A stretch of DNA of 64,000 nucleotides from Litoreibacter halocynthiae (GTDB lineage: Bacteria > Pseudomonadota > Alphaproteobacteria > Rhodobacterales > Rhodobacteraceae). The translations under genes were made by a program, and so were the position numbers. Below are positions 34,061 to 42,513 of the stretch, piece by piece (position 1 is the stretch's first letter; every line of letters begins with the position of its first letter). The notes beneath the pieces are model-generated. The model saw only the letters and a list, made by a program, of their open reading frames with translations, made no database searches and had not been told where the DNA came from. Location: assembly GCF_004365635.1 (NCBI RefSeq), contig NZ_SOBH01000001.1, positions 1,302,001 to 1,366,000 on the forward strand, read 5' to 3'.

Positions 34061-34735
34061 TTAGACCTGAAACGCCTTGCGAAACGCCCCTTCCCCTATT
34101 GCGGTAAAGCGAACGATGCGTGTGCCTTCGGGCCGCATCGCCCACCCTTGGGCGAAGGTGAAATCGAGAATACCCCGCCCCAAGCGCCCCGCCAGATGTG
34201 ACCGCCGCGCTGACCAGTCGAGGCAGGATTTGCATTCAGGGCTGCGCGATGTCGCGCTCAAATCAATACTAAGCGCGGCCATCTCCGCGCGGCCCGCATC
34301 GCTGAGCACGATATCATCGCCCTCCCCCGTCAGAACGCCGCGCGCGCGCAGGCTGTCGTAAAGCATCACGCCAACCTCGCCCGCCAGATGGTTGTAGCAC
34401 ACCCGCGCGCGGCGCAGCTCGGGATCGCGTGGGCCGGTGCGGGTGCGCAATTGCCCCTTTGCCGCCGCCAACCCCATCAAGGCTTCCAGCACGCCCGCCA
34501 CATCGGTGTCTGCCAACCGGAAGTAATGATGCCGCCCCTGACGTTCCCGCGCGATAAGACCGCCCTCCTCCAGACGTGTCAGATGGCCCGATGCGGTTTG
34601 CACGCGCACCCCGGCTTCGCGCGCCAGCTCTCCGGCAGTCAGGGCTTTGCCGCTCATTAAAGCCGCCAGCATATTGGCGCGACCGGGGTCACCGATCAGG
34701 CTGGCGATGCGGGCAATGTCGGGGCCGTCTTTCAT
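34061..34735 (-). CDS. ArsR-family winged-helix regulator
   Basis: The 224-residue protein has an N-terminal ArsR-type HTH: IASLIGDPGRANMLAALMSG, then LTAGELAREAGVRVQTASGH and LTRLEEGGLIARERQGRHHY. A longer C-terminal part has Cys residues at ARVCYNHLAGE and SPECKSCLDWSARR, a candidate metal- or thiol-sensing set. ATG 34735 has GGAGAG seven bases upstream. It is divergent from NIPSNAP-ABM-chrB-chrA with an imperfect inverted repeat between them, so it probably represses that operon and itself. The inducer is unknown; chromate or oxidative stress are guesses. Confidence 0.87.
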   Translation of the reverse strand: MKDGPDIARIASLIGDPGRANMLAALMSGKALTAGELAREAGVRVQTASGHLTRLEEGGLIARERQGRHHYFRLADTDVAGVLEALMGLAAAKGQLRTRTGPRDPELRRARVCYNHLAGEVGVMLYDSLRARGVLTGEGDDIVLSDAGRAEMAALSIDLSATSRSPECKSCLDWSARRSHLAGRLGRGILDFTFAQGWAMRPEGTRIVRFTAIGEGAFRKAFQV

Positions 34736-34752
34736 GATACGCTCTCCATAGT

Positions 34753-34780
34753 TCGTCATACACCGAACCATGTACGACAA
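34753..34780. promoter_or_regulatory. Candidate ArsR-type operator
   Basis: TCGTCATACA (34753-34762) and TGTACGACAA (34771-34780) match as inverted repeats at 8 of 10 positions around an 8-base spacer. The site lies in the 130-base divergent gap between the ArsR-type gene and the NIPSNAP gene. Confidence 0.5.
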
Positions 34781-34865
34781 ACGAATGCAAGAACAGTTCG
34801 GCCCCGACCGAACCATTCTCCCGCACATACGCGGTAAGTCGGGTCAGCACCAAAGGAGACACCCC

Positions 34866-35189
34866 ATGCTGACCTGCTTCATCCGCTACCAGATCGACCC
34901 CACCAAACGCGCCCAGTTCGAGCAATATGCCCGCAACTGGGGCCAAGCCATTCCGCGCAACGGGGCCGACCTGATCGGCTATTACGCGCCGCATGAAGGC
35001 TCCTCGACGCTGGCTTACGGGGTCTACAACATTCCGTCATTGGCCGAATACGAAGCCTACCGCGCCCGCTTGTCCGCTGATCCGTTGGGCCGCGAGAACT
35101 ATGAATTCGCGCAATCAGAGAAGTTTATCTTGCGCGAGGACCGCACCTTCCTGAAGCTCGCCAGCACACCGCATGGGAGCCGCACATGA
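34866..35189 (+). CDS. NIPSNAP-family protein
   Basis: The 107-residue protein is a dimeric alpha-beta barrel type. It starts [20 protein letters not shown] and has [20 protein letters not shown] and [12 protein letters not shown], typical of NIPSNAP/ABM folds. The function is unknown; related folds bind haem or small aromatics. AAAGGAG precedes the ATG, and the gene end overlaps the next ORF by 4 bases. It is the first gene of the operon leading to chrA. Confidence 0.85.
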   Translation: MLTCFIRYQIDPTKRAQFEQYARNWGQAIPRNGADLIGYYAPHEGSSTLAYGVYNIPSLAEYEAYRARLSADPLGRENYEFAQSEKFILREDRTFLKLASTPHGSRT

Positions 35190-35548
35190 TCGCCGTAATT
35201 TTCGAAGTCACCCCCGCCGAAGGGCAAAAAGACGCCTATCTGGACATCGCGGCAGGTTTGCGCCCCTTGCTGGAGGAGGTGGACGGTTTCATCTCGGTGG
35301 AGCGGTTCCAATCCATCACCGATCCCGGCAAAATGCTGTCCCTGAGCTTCTTTCGCGACGAGGAGGCCTTGGCGAACTGGCGCGCGCTGGCGGAGCACCG
35401 TGCGGCGCAAAAGGCAGGTCGCAGCGGTGTCTTCGAAGGGTACCGCCTGCGCATCGGCTCGGTTATTCGCGACTACGGGATGGACCAGCGTCGTGATCAG
35501 GCCCCTGCCGACAGCAACGAGGCACATGGCTGCCCCTATCGGCCTTGA
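35186..35548 (+). CDS. Antibiotic biosynthesis monooxygenase (ABM) domain protein
   Basis: The 120-residue product has the ABM fold: [60 protein letters not shown]. Such small dimers are monooxygenases or haem-handling proteins; the substrate cannot be told. Its ATG overlaps the NIPSNAP stop. The C-terminal 20 residues are hydrophilic and end CPYRP. Placement before chrB-chrA suggests a protective role in the same stress. Confidence 0.83.
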   Translation: MIAVIFEVTPAEGQKDAYLDIAAGLRPLLEEVDGFISVERFQSITDPGKMLSLSFFRDEEALANWRALAEHRAAQKAGRSGVFEGYRLRIGSVIRDYGMDQRRDQAPADSNEAHGCPYRP

Positions 35549-35657
35549 CGCCTTCCGCCACGCAAGGCAGGTTACGCCCATGGGGACCCCGCGACACCCC
35601 GTGAGGCGACAGCCGAAAGTTCGCACCCTTAAACACAAAACCACGGGGTGCTTTACC

Positions 35658-36443
35658 ATGACCGGCTTTACCGAAATCTCTCCCACTGCCTTGATGCGCT
35701 TGATCGGCACGCCTGATGCGCCGACCATTCTGGACGTATGCATCGACGACGATTTTGCCGAAGACCCGCGCCTGATACCTACCGCGCGACGCTGGCCTCA
35801 TAACCGGATCGACCAATATGAAGGTCAAGGCCCCGTCGTTGTCGTCTGCCAAAAGGGCCGCAAACTCAGCCATGGGGCAGCCGCATTTTTGCGGTCCAAG
35901 GGCATTCAGGCCGAGGTGTTGGAAGGCGGCAATTACGCGTGGCGAGACGCGGGGCTTCCCTTGGTGCCCGCCGCCGTTATCCCCTCGCCTTTATGGGTCA
36001 CGCGACATCGCCCAAAGATCGACCGCATCGCCTGCCCTTGGTTGATCCGGCGGTTCGTGGACCCAACCGCTCAATTCCAGTTCGTGCCACCGGCGGAAGT
36101 GATAGCAGTTGCCAAGAAATTCGGCGCAACCCCGTTCGACGTCGAGGGCGTTGCGTTCTCCCATGACGGTGAGCGGTGCAGCTTTGACACCATGCTCACC
36201 ACCTTCAAACTCGACACACCCCCGTTGCAAGCCATGGCAACCGTCATCCGTGCGGCGGACACCAACCGTCACGAAGTGGCCCCCGAAGCCGCAGGTTTGC
36301 TGGCCCTGTCGGTCGGGCTGTCACGTCAATACAAGGACGACACCGCTCAGTTGGAGGCGGGCATGGTTCTCTATGACGCGCTCTACCGTTGGGCGCGGGA
36401 CGGGCAAGGCGAAGGGCATGACTGGCCCGGAGTAGGCAAATGA
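35658..36443 (+). CDS. Rhodanese-ChrB fusion, chromate-resistance type
   Basis: The 261-residue protein has an N-terminal rhodanese-like domain (about 5-105). It carries ILDVCIDDDF, PVVVVCQKGRKLSHGAAAFL with Cys as the candidate persulfide residue in VCQKGRK, and VLEGGNYAWRDAGLP. The C-terminal ChrB-type domain (about 115-255) shows RHRPKIDRIACPWLIRRFVD and HDGERCSFDTMLTTF. Such proteins accompany ChrA. ATG 35658 was chosen because the rhodanese domain begins there; the extension upstream overlaps the ABM gene. Its stop overlaps the chrA start (ATGA). Confidence 0.88.
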   Translation: MTGFTEISPTALMRLIGTPDAPTILDVCIDDDFAEDPRLIPTARRWPHNRIDQYEGQGPVVVVCQKGRKLSHGAAAFLRSKGIQAEVLEGGNYAWRDAGLPLVPAAVIPSPLWVTRHRPKIDRIACPWLIRRFVDPTAQFQFVPPAEVIAVAKKFGATPFDVEGVAFSHDGERCSFDTMLTTFKLDTPPLQAMATVIRAADTNRHEVAPEAAGLLALSVGLSRQYKDDTAQLEAGMVLYDALYRWARDGQGEGHDWPGVGK

Positions 36444-37645
36444 CCACGCTGTCCGAGATGATCCGCGTGTTCGGTCGCATCGGGTTGTTGTCCTTCGGCG
36501 GCCCTGCGGCGCAGATCGCCTTGATGCACAAGGAACTGGTCGAGGACCGCCCGTGGCTGACCGAGGCGCAGTTCCTGCGCGCGCTGTCGTTTTGCATGCT
36601 GCTGCCGGGGCCGGAGGCGATGCAGCTTGCGACCTTTTCCGGCTGGCGGATGCGAGGGATCACTGGCGGGCTGCTGGCAGGGCTTTTGTTTGTGGTGCCG
36701 GGGGCGTTGGTCATCATGGCGTTGGCCTTGGCTTACGGCTTCTACGGACAATTACCGCTGGTGCAGTCACTGTTCATCGGGGTGAAAGCCTGTGTGGTGG
36801 TGATCGTGATCCAAGCCCTGATCAAGGTCGCGAAGAAAGCCCTGAACGGCCCGATCCACTATGTGATCGCCGCCGCCAGCTTTCTGGCCCTGTTCGCCCT
36901 CAACGCCCCGTTCCCCTTGGTGATCGTCATCGCCGCCTGTGTCGGCGCGCTCACCTTGAAAGGCGAGGCCGAGGGCGGTGCCCCTGCCCCCAAAACCTCC
37001 ACCATAGCCACTCTGAAAACCGTCGCCCTGTGGCTCGTCATTTGGTTCGCACCGGTGTTGGTGCTGGCGCTATTCGCACCGGGCATCTTGGTCGATATGG
37101 CCAAATTCTTCTCCACCCTTGCGGTCGTCACCTTCGGCGGGGCTTACGCCGTGCTGGCCTATATGACGCAAGCCGTCGTTGGCGATTTCGGCTGGCTGAC
37201 CACTGCGCAAATGGTCGACGCCTTGGGGCTGGCGGAAACCACCCCCGGCCCGCTGATCCTTGTCACACAGTTCGTGGCCATGGTTGCAGGCTTCAAGGCG
37301 GGCGGCATAGGGTTGGCCCTGGTTGCGGGTCTAGTCACGCTTTGGGTCACCTTCGCGCCATGCTTTTTGTGGATATTCGCCGGCGCGCCCTACATTGACC
37401 GCCTTGCCCACATGCCGCGCCTGTCTGGCGCGCTAAGTGCCATCACTGCCGCCGTGGTCGGTGTCATCGCCAATCTGGGGTTGTGGTTTGCCGGTGCCGT
37501 GTTCTTCGAGGCAGGGACAGCGCAACCCGTTCCGGTTGTCATCGCCGCGATCGCCGCCGCACTTTTACTGTGGCGCAAGTGGGATATGTTGTTGGTTTTG
37601 CCAATTTGCGCAGCACTCGGTCTGGTTTTGGTCGGGGGCGCATAA
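36440..37645 (+). CDS. chrA: Chromate efflux transporter, CHR family
   Basis: The 401-residue inner-membrane protein is of the long-chain CHR type with two homologous halves. The first has FGRIGLLSFGGPAAQIALMH, LPGPEAMQLATFSGWRMRG and a G-G-L-L-A-G-L helix. The second has FSTLAVVTFGGAYAVLAYMT and LAETTPGPLILVTQFVAMVA. These are the conserved F-G-G-P and P-G-P motifs. It exports chromate, probably in exchange with sulfate or driven by the membrane potential. Translation is coupled to the upstream rhodanese-ChrB gene. Confidence 0.93.
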   Translation: MTTLSEMIRVFGRIGLLSFGGPAAQIALMHKELVEDRPWLTEAQFLRALSFCMLLPGPEAMQLATFSGWRMRGITGGLLAGLLFVVPGALVIMALALAYGFYGQLPLVQSLFIGVKACVVVIVIQALIKVAKKALNGPIHYVIAAASFLALFALNAPFPLVIVIAACVGALTLKGEAEGGAPAPKTSTIATLKTVALWLVIWFAPVLVLALFAPGILVDMAKFFSTLAVVTFGGAYAVLAYMTQAVVGDFGWLTTAQMVDALGLAETTPGPLILVTQFVAMVAGFKAGGIGLALVAGLVTLWVTFAPCFLWIFAGAPYIDRLAHMPRLSGALSAITAAVVGVIANLGLWFAGAVFFEAGTAQPVPVVIAAIAAALLLWRKWDMLLVLPICAALGLVLVGGA

Positions 37646-37715
37646 GCCCCCCTTTCCCTCACCAACGAATCCGCGCATGGTAGGACCCAAGGTCAACCAC
37701 GGGGGCTGAGACGAC

Positions 37716-38240
37716 ATGTCCGACACAATCGACTATGGCAACAAAATGCACCGCGCGATGCGTGGGTTGATTGCCGAAGTGTTGGAAGATGTCGGCGCCA
37801 ACGGCCTGCCGGGCGAGCATCACTTTTTCATAACCTTTGACACCCGCCATCCAGACGTTGAAATGGCCGACTGGCTGTTTGACCGCTACCCGTCCGAGAT
37901 GACGATTGTGGTGCAACACTGGTTCGACAACCTGATCGTGGCCCCTGACGGCTTCCAGATCACCCTGAATTTCGGCGACAACCCCGAACCGCTGGCGATC
38001 CCGTTCGACGCGATCCGCACTTTTGTTGATCCGTCCGTGGAATTCGGCCTGCGCTTCGAGTCTCAGGACGACGAGGAAGAAGAGCACGAGGTGGTGGAAC
38101 TGCCGGATGTCGACCTTGCAGAAGCACTGGAACTCGACAAGTCGGACGAACCCAAGCCAAAAACCAAAACGGATAAGGGCGAAACTGTCCCCGCAAAAGA
38201 GGCCGAAGTTGTCTCTTTGGACGCATTTCGCAAGACTTGA
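37716..38240 (+). CDS. sspB: ClpXP adaptor SspB (alphaproteobacterial type)
   Basis: The 174-residue protein starts MSDTIDYGNKMHRAMRGLIA and has the substrate-binding fold: GEHHFFITFDTRHPDVEMAD, YPSEMTIVVQHWFDNL and FGDNPEPLAIPFDAIRTFVD. A flexible acidic linker and a short C-terminal ClpX-binding tail (AEVVSLDAFRKT) follow. It binds ssrA-tagged proteins and delivers them to ClpXP. The tag-encoding tmRNA gene lies 6 kb upstream in the same window. Confidence 0.93.
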   Translation: MSDTIDYGNKMHRAMRGLIAEVLEDVGANGLPGEHHFFITFDTRHPDVEMADWLFDRYPSEMTIVVQHWFDNLIVAPDGFQITLNFGDNPEPLAIPFDAIRTFVDPSVEFGLRFESQDDEEEEHEVVELPDVDLAEALELDKSDEPKPKTKTDKGETVPAKEAEVVSLDAFRKT

Positions 38241-38336
38241 GGGCGTGTTAGCGCAACCTTAAGCCTTCCCCTAATTGTCAAGCCGCCTGCACCCCGCTAC
38301 ATCGGGGCCATTCTTGCATTTTGAAGGACGATCCTC

Positions 38337-39728
38337 ATGACCGATACGCGCACCGAGACCGACAGCTTTGGCCCTCTGGAGGTTCCTGCCGACAAGTATT
38401 GGGGCGCGCAAACGCAACGCTCGATCATGAACTTCCCGATTGGCTGGGAAAAGCAGCCTGTCGCCATCGTACGGGCACTTGGGGTCATCAAGAAGGCCGC
38501 CGCGACGGTCAATCTGGAGTTCGGTGATCTGGACGCCGAGCTTGCCCCCGCTATTCAACAGGCGGCGCAAGAGGTGATCGACGGCAAGTTTGACGACAAC
38601 TTCCCGCTGGTGGTCTGGCAGACCGGTTCCGGCACGCAAAGCAACATGAACTCGAACGAGGTGATTTCCAACCGCGCCATCGAGATCATGGGCGGCGAGA
38701 TGGGGTCCAAAAAACCCGTCCACCCCAATGACCACTGCAACATGGGCCAGTCCTCCAACGACACGTTTCCCACGGCGATGCATGTCGCCATCGGCATGGT
38801 TGCCCGTGACACGCTATTGCCCGGTCTGCGCAAGCTGCATGACGCGCTGGAGGCGAAGGCCGAAGAGTTCAAAGACATCATCAAGATCGGCCGTACCCAT
38901 ACGCAGGACGCGACGCCTTTGACGCTGGGACAGGAATTTGGTGGCTACGCGCACCAGATGAAAAAGGGCATCGAGCGGGTCGAGGCCTGCCTGCCCGACA
39001 TCTACGAGCTGGCCCAAGGCGGCACCGCCGTTGGCACTGGCCTGAACACCCGCAAGGGCTTCGCCGAGAAGGTCGCGGCTGAGATCGCGGCCATCACCGA
39101 CCTGCCCTTCGTCACCGCCCCCAACAAGTTCGAGGCACTTGCCGCGCACGACGCCATGGTCATGTTCTCCGGTGCGTTGAAAACCGTCGCCGCATCGATG
39201 TTCAAGATCGCTAACGACATGCGCTTGCTGGGCTCCGGCCCCCGCTCCGGCCTTGGCGAATTGATCCTGCCGGAGAACGAGCCGGGCTCGTCGATTATGC
39301 CGGGCAAGGTGAACCCGACGCAGGCCGAGGCGTTGACCATGGTGTGCATCCACGTCATGGGCAACGATGCCGCCGTGGGCATGGCGGGCAGCCAAGGCCA
39401 TTTCGAGCTGAACGTCTACAATCCGATGATGAGCTACAATGTCATTCAGTCCATGCAGCTGCTGGGCGATGCGGCGGGTAGTTTCACCGACAACATGGTG
39501 GTCGGCACGCTGGCCAACAAGGAACGCATTGACAAGCTGATGAAAGAGTCGCTGATGCTGGTGACAGCGCTGGCGCCGACCATCGGCTATGACAACGCAA
39601 CCAAAGTCGCCAAGACCGCCCATAAAAACGGCACGACCCTCAAGGAAGAGGCGATCGCCCTTGGCTTGGTAGACGAAGAAACCTTCGACCGCGTCGTGCG
39701 GCCTGAAGATATGATTGGACCGAAATGA
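38337..39728 (+). CDS. fumC: Fumarate hydratase, class II
   Basis: The 463-residue cytosolic TCA-cycle enzyme interconverts fumarate and malate. It shows [66 protein letters not shown] and the signature [19 protein letters not shown]. The catalytic Ser is in [11 protein letters not shown] and the His in GRTHTQ. A LacI-operator-like string (TGTTAGCGCAACCT, 38246-38259) lies in its leader. The stop overlaps the start of the DUF4169 gene. Confidence 0.96.
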   Translation: MTDTRTETDSFGPLEVPADKYWGAQTQRSIMNFPIGWEKQPVAIVRALGVIKKAAATVNLEFGDLDAELAPAIQQAAQEVIDGKFDDNFPLVVWQTGSGTQSNMNSNEVISNRAIEIMGGEMGSKKPVHPNDHCNMGQSSNDTFPTAMHVAIGMVARDTLLPGLRKLHDALEAKAEEFKDIIKIGRTHTQDATPLTLGQEFGGYAHQMKKGIERVEACLPDIYELAQGGTAVGTGLNTRKGFAEKVAAEIAAITDLPFVTAPNKFEALAAHDAMVMFSGALKTVAASMFKIANDMRLLGSGPRSGLGELILPENEPGSSIMPGKVNPTQAEALTMVCIHVMGNDAAVGMAGSQGHFELNVYNPMMSYNVIQSMQLLGDAAGSFTDNMVVGTLANKERIDKLMKESLMLVTALAPTIGYDNATKVAKTAHKNGTTLKEEAIALGLVDEETFDRVVRPEDMIGPK

Positions 39729-39898
39729 AAGCTGGAAACCTGAGCAAGGCTCGCAAGGAACGTACCCGCGCCGACAAGCGGGCGCAGGGCGATGCCAACG
39801 CGCTCAAATTCGGGCGCACCAAAGCGCAAAAGCAGGCTGACATGAAAGCGCAGCTTGCCGCGCGCACCAAGCTCGACGGACATAAGCTGGACGAATGA
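39725..39898 (+). CDS. DUF4169 small basic protein
   Basis: The 57-residue protein reads [20 protein letters not shown], then [20 protein letters not shown] and ends KLDGHKLDE. The basic N-terminal helix and F-G-R-T-K-A motif are typical of DUF4169, a small conserved alphaproteobacterial family found downstream of fumC. Its ATG overlaps the fumC stop (ATGA), and its stop overlaps the next ATG. The function is unknown; it could bind nucleic acid or ribosomes by charge. Confidence 0.85.
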   Translation: MKAGNLSKARKERTRADKRAQGDANALKFGRTKAQKQADMKAQLAARTKLDGHKLDE

Positions 39899-40110
39899 GC
39901 AGACCCAAGAAACGCTCCTTGACCTTGAAGGGGCACCGCACGTCGGTGTCCCTCGAAGACGAGTTCTGGGCGGAATTCCGGCGCATCGCGGCGGAGACAG
40001 GCCAACCAATCAACGCGCTGGCCGCCAGTATCGACGCGGAGCGTGGCACGGATCTGGGTTTGGCCTCTGCTATCCGCCTTTTCGTCTTAAGCGACCTGAC
40101 AAAGCGCTAG
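39895..40110 (+). CDS. Ribbon-helix-helix protein
   Basis: The 71-residue protein has an RHH DNA-binding fold: [20 protein letters not shown] (beta strand), DEFWAEFRRIAAETGQPINA and LASAIRLFVLSDL. It matches the RHH_4-type family (pfam13467) found after fumC-DUF4169 in this order. It is probably a small transcription factor or an arylsulfate-transferase-linked RHH; targets are unknown. Its end overlaps the convergent hypothetical gene by 4 bases. Confidence 0.85.
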   Translation: MSRPKKRSLTLKGHRTSVSLEDEFWAEFRRIAAETGQPINALAASIDAERGTDLGLASAIRLFVLSDLTKR

Positions 40111-40400
40111 GCAGCGCGTCGAAGCCCTTCCAGTGCAGCGATGCGTGAGGATCGCAGACAAATCACATTCTTAGGTGCTTTCGTTTTACGTGCTTTTGCC
40201 GGTTTCAACGACTTCATGGCAGTGAGATCGGAGTGAAACAACTGCACCAGCTCGTCACGCGCAAGCTGGTCCTGTGCGTCTGGCATATTATCAATCGCAG
40301 TGGTGCGACTCAGTGCAGGCACGGCAATGCGAATTTGCGGCAGCGCACCCAAGCCAAAAAACAGTTTGGCGTTACTCGTGATTGTCTCAAAGGTATTCAT
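40107..40400 (-). CDS. Hypothetical protein
   Basis: The 97-residue product was not recognised. It starts MNTFETITSNAKLFFGLGAL, has no membrane segment, and ends in a very basic tail (KSLKPAKARKTKAPKN and RSSRIAALEGLRRAA). AAAGGA seven bases before the ATG supports a real start. A perfect palindrome (GTGACGC-G-GCGTCAC, 40571-40585) lies about 170 bases upstream of the start. It is convergent with the RHH gene. Confidence 0.55.
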   Translation of the reverse strand: MNTFETITSNAKLFFGLGALPQIRIAVPALSRTTAIDNMPDAQDQLARDELVQLFHSDLTAMKSLKPAKARKTKAPKNVICLRSSRIAALEGLRRAA

Positions 40401-40570
40401 GGCAACATCCTTTTCGATCAGTGAGACAAATGTCGGCCATTGCCAGCATTACTTTCAGGGGGAACGGCAAGCAGATTTCCCCGACATTCCTTAGCCGGGC
40501 GGGCAGGATGCGGATCAGGCTTTTGATAAATATGGATTAATTCAAAGCTAGGAGATCAAACACCGCCGAA

Positions 40571-40585
40571 GTGACGCGGCGTCAC
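40571..40585. promoter_or_regulatory. Perfect palindrome in a non-coding stretch
   Basis: GTGACGC and GCGTCAC flank a single central G. The 288-base region 40401-40688 holds no gene on either strand. The repeat could be an operator for the hypothetical gene at 40107-40400. Confidence 0.4.
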
Positions 40586-40688
40586 AACCAATAAGAAGGC
40601 AATTCGCGTCGCTGAACGCGGGTCACGGTTGGAAACGATACCAAGGGAAAAGCACACCTTGTTTCCAAATTGGCGACAGATTTTTTAG

Positions 40689-41168
40689 TTATATGACTTG
40701 CCGACGACCGCGCCACCGCCTGAACACAAACCAAAGCGACAGTACCACCAGCCCTGCCCCAATCAGGGTGAAGGTCCAAAAAAGGATCGACAGACCGAAA
40801 TGCCGTTTGAACGGCAGCTCAATGGCGACGGATTGATCGTCCGCGCGCCACAAGACAGTGACGCGGTCGCCTTTGCGGAAATTATAGTGACTGGAGCCGG
40901 ACTTCACGTTCATTTCGCGCTGCACACCGCCGGGGTCGGTGAATTCAACGCGCGGCGTGAAGGTCAGATAGGTATCTCGGGGGGACACTCTATGACTGCG
41001 GGTTTCTACCACTCGTCCAGGCACCGGCTCGCCGACCGATGTCAGATGCCAGAATACGCGATCCGCATTGCCCATCCCCAGGAATACCAGCCCCAAAGCA
41101 AAACAGATGGCGATCACACCCCAAGGCGGGATGTACTCTTTGCTATAGTTCGAAGGGGCATCAGGCAT
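40689..41168 (-). CDS. DUF3592 membrane protein
   Basis: The 159-residue protein has one membrane helix at each end (IAICFALGLVFLGMG and FWTFTLIGAGLVVLSLWFVF). A beta-rich domain lies between them: GRVVETRSHRV, LTFTPRVEFTDPGG and FRKGDRVTVLWRADD, the typical DUF3592 arrangement. The function is unknown. It overlaps the P450 gene by 8 bases and ends the hydrolase-P450-DUF3592 operon. Confidence 0.82.
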   Translation of the reverse strand: MPDAPSNYSKEYIPPWGVIAICFALGLVFLGMGNADRVFWHLTSVGEPVPGRVVETRSHRVSPRDTYLTFTPRVEFTDPGGVQREMNVKSGSSHYNFRKGDRVTVLWRADDQSVAIELPFKRHFGLSILFWTFTLIGAGLVVLSLWFVFRRWRGRRQVI

Positions 41169-42513
41169 CGTGCGCTCTCTTTGTCAGCTTTAACCATATT
41201 CCGTCTTTGGAGCGTACGGTCAAATGGGCCACGGGAACAGGGCTGCGGTCGGTGGTCTCGAACCGGAAATGGCGCACCAGCATGGACAACAGCAACGGCC
41301 CCTCGACCATTGCGAAGCCTGCGCCCGTACACACCCTAGGCCCGCTCGAGAACGGAATATACGCCTCGCGCATACATTGCTTGCCGTTTTCGGTGGCCCA
41401 GCGTGCGGGGTCGAACCCGTCGGGGTTGTCCCAAAGACGCTCGTGCCGGTGCAGGTGCCATGGCGAAATCACTACCTGCGCGCCCGTTTTGATATCGCGG
41501 TCGCGGAAGGTTTCGGGGCATGTTGTCTCACGCACCATCATCGGGACCGGAGGATAGAGCCGCAGCGCCTCGCGGAACACATCGCGCGAGGCGCGCAGCT
41601 TGGACATCACCTTGAAGTCGCAGCCGCCGTCCAAAGCCTTGGCCTCCTCGGCCAGCTTGTCCTGCCATTCAGGAAACAGCGCCAAAAGGTAGAGCGTCCA
41701 CGCAAGGGCCGAGGCGCTGGTCTCGTGGCCGGCCAGAAAGAAGATCGCCACTTGGTCGACCATTTCCTCGGTGGTGAAGGTGTCACCGGTTTCCGGATCG
41801 GCGGTGGTCATGATCTTGGTCGCCAGATCATCGGGGGCTGTGCCCGCCTTAATCTGCGCCATGCGCGCGCAGGTCAGCTGCGTGATCAGCGCACGGATCG
41901 ACTGCGCGGTTTCCCTGGTGCGCTTGCGAAACAGGCGCGGCATCCATTTGGGGCCCTTGATGAAGGCGGCGAGATTCAGAATCGGCTGCGTGCGCTGGTA
42001 GTCGCGAAACTCCGAAAACACCGCTTGCGCGATCTCGTCTTCGATGGGGATGGAAAACAGTGTGCGGAAGATGACATCCGCCGCCGCAAAGCTGGTGATT
42101 TCCTCGACCTCGTGCACGCCCTCGTCCAGCCGTGCGACCGCTGCCTGCCCTGCGTCCCACATGGCCGGAAACGTATCGCGCAGCCGTCCACCCTCGAAGG
42201 CCGGATCAATGATGCGGCGTTGCCGTTCCCATGTCTCACCGTTGGTTAGAAACACCGAGTTACCCAGCAGCGGTCGCAGCCCCGCGCCGATGCGGTCGGA
42301 CTTTGGGAACGCTCGGGGGCGTTCGTTTAACACCGTCTTAACCAGTGACGGCTGGTTGATCAGGTAGCTGCGGAAGAACGGTGTTTTGAATTCGGCCATC
42401 CACGCGCGGTAAAGCTTGGCCGGTTGCGCCGACAGGATGTCTTGGCGGAACAGCCGGACATATTTCAGCAGCGAGACCTTTTCGGGCCGCGCAGGGGGTT
42501 TAGGCGGGATCAT
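41161..42513 (-). CDS. Cytochrome P450
   Basis: The 450-residue haem monooxygenase has all core motifs: I-helix FFLAGHETSASALAW, K-helix FREALRLYPPVPM (E-x-x-R), WHLHRHERLWDNPDGFDPAR and the haem loop PFSSGPRVCTGAGFA with the thiolate Cys. It has no N-terminal membrane helix, so it is soluble and needs external redox partners, which are not encoded nearby. The substrate is unknown; the form resembles fatty-acid hydroxylase-like bacterial P450s. ATG 42513 overlaps the hydrolase stop and is preferred over the longer frame. Confidence 0.92.
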   Translation of the reverse strand: MIPPKPPARPEKVSLLKYVRLFRQDILSAQPAKLYRAWMAEFKTPFFRSYLINQPSLVKTVLNERPRAFPKSDRIGAGLRPLLGNSVFLTNGETWERQRRIIDPAFEGGRLRDTFPAMWDAGQAAVARLDEGVHEVEEITSFAAADVIFRTLFSIPIEDEIAQAVFSEFRDYQRTQPILNLAAFIKGPKWMPRLFRKRTRETAQSIRALITQLTCARMAQIKAGTAPDDLATKIMTTADPETGDTFTTEEMVDQVAIFFLAGHETSASALAWTLYLLALFPEWQDKLAEEAKALDGGCDFKVMSKLRASRDVFREALRLYPPVPMMVRETTCPETFRDRDIKTGAQVVISPWHLHRHERLWDNPDGFDPARWATENGKQCMREAYIPFSSGPRVCTGAGFAMVEGPLLLSMLVRHFRFETTDRSPVPVAHLTVRSKDGIWLKLTKRAHDA

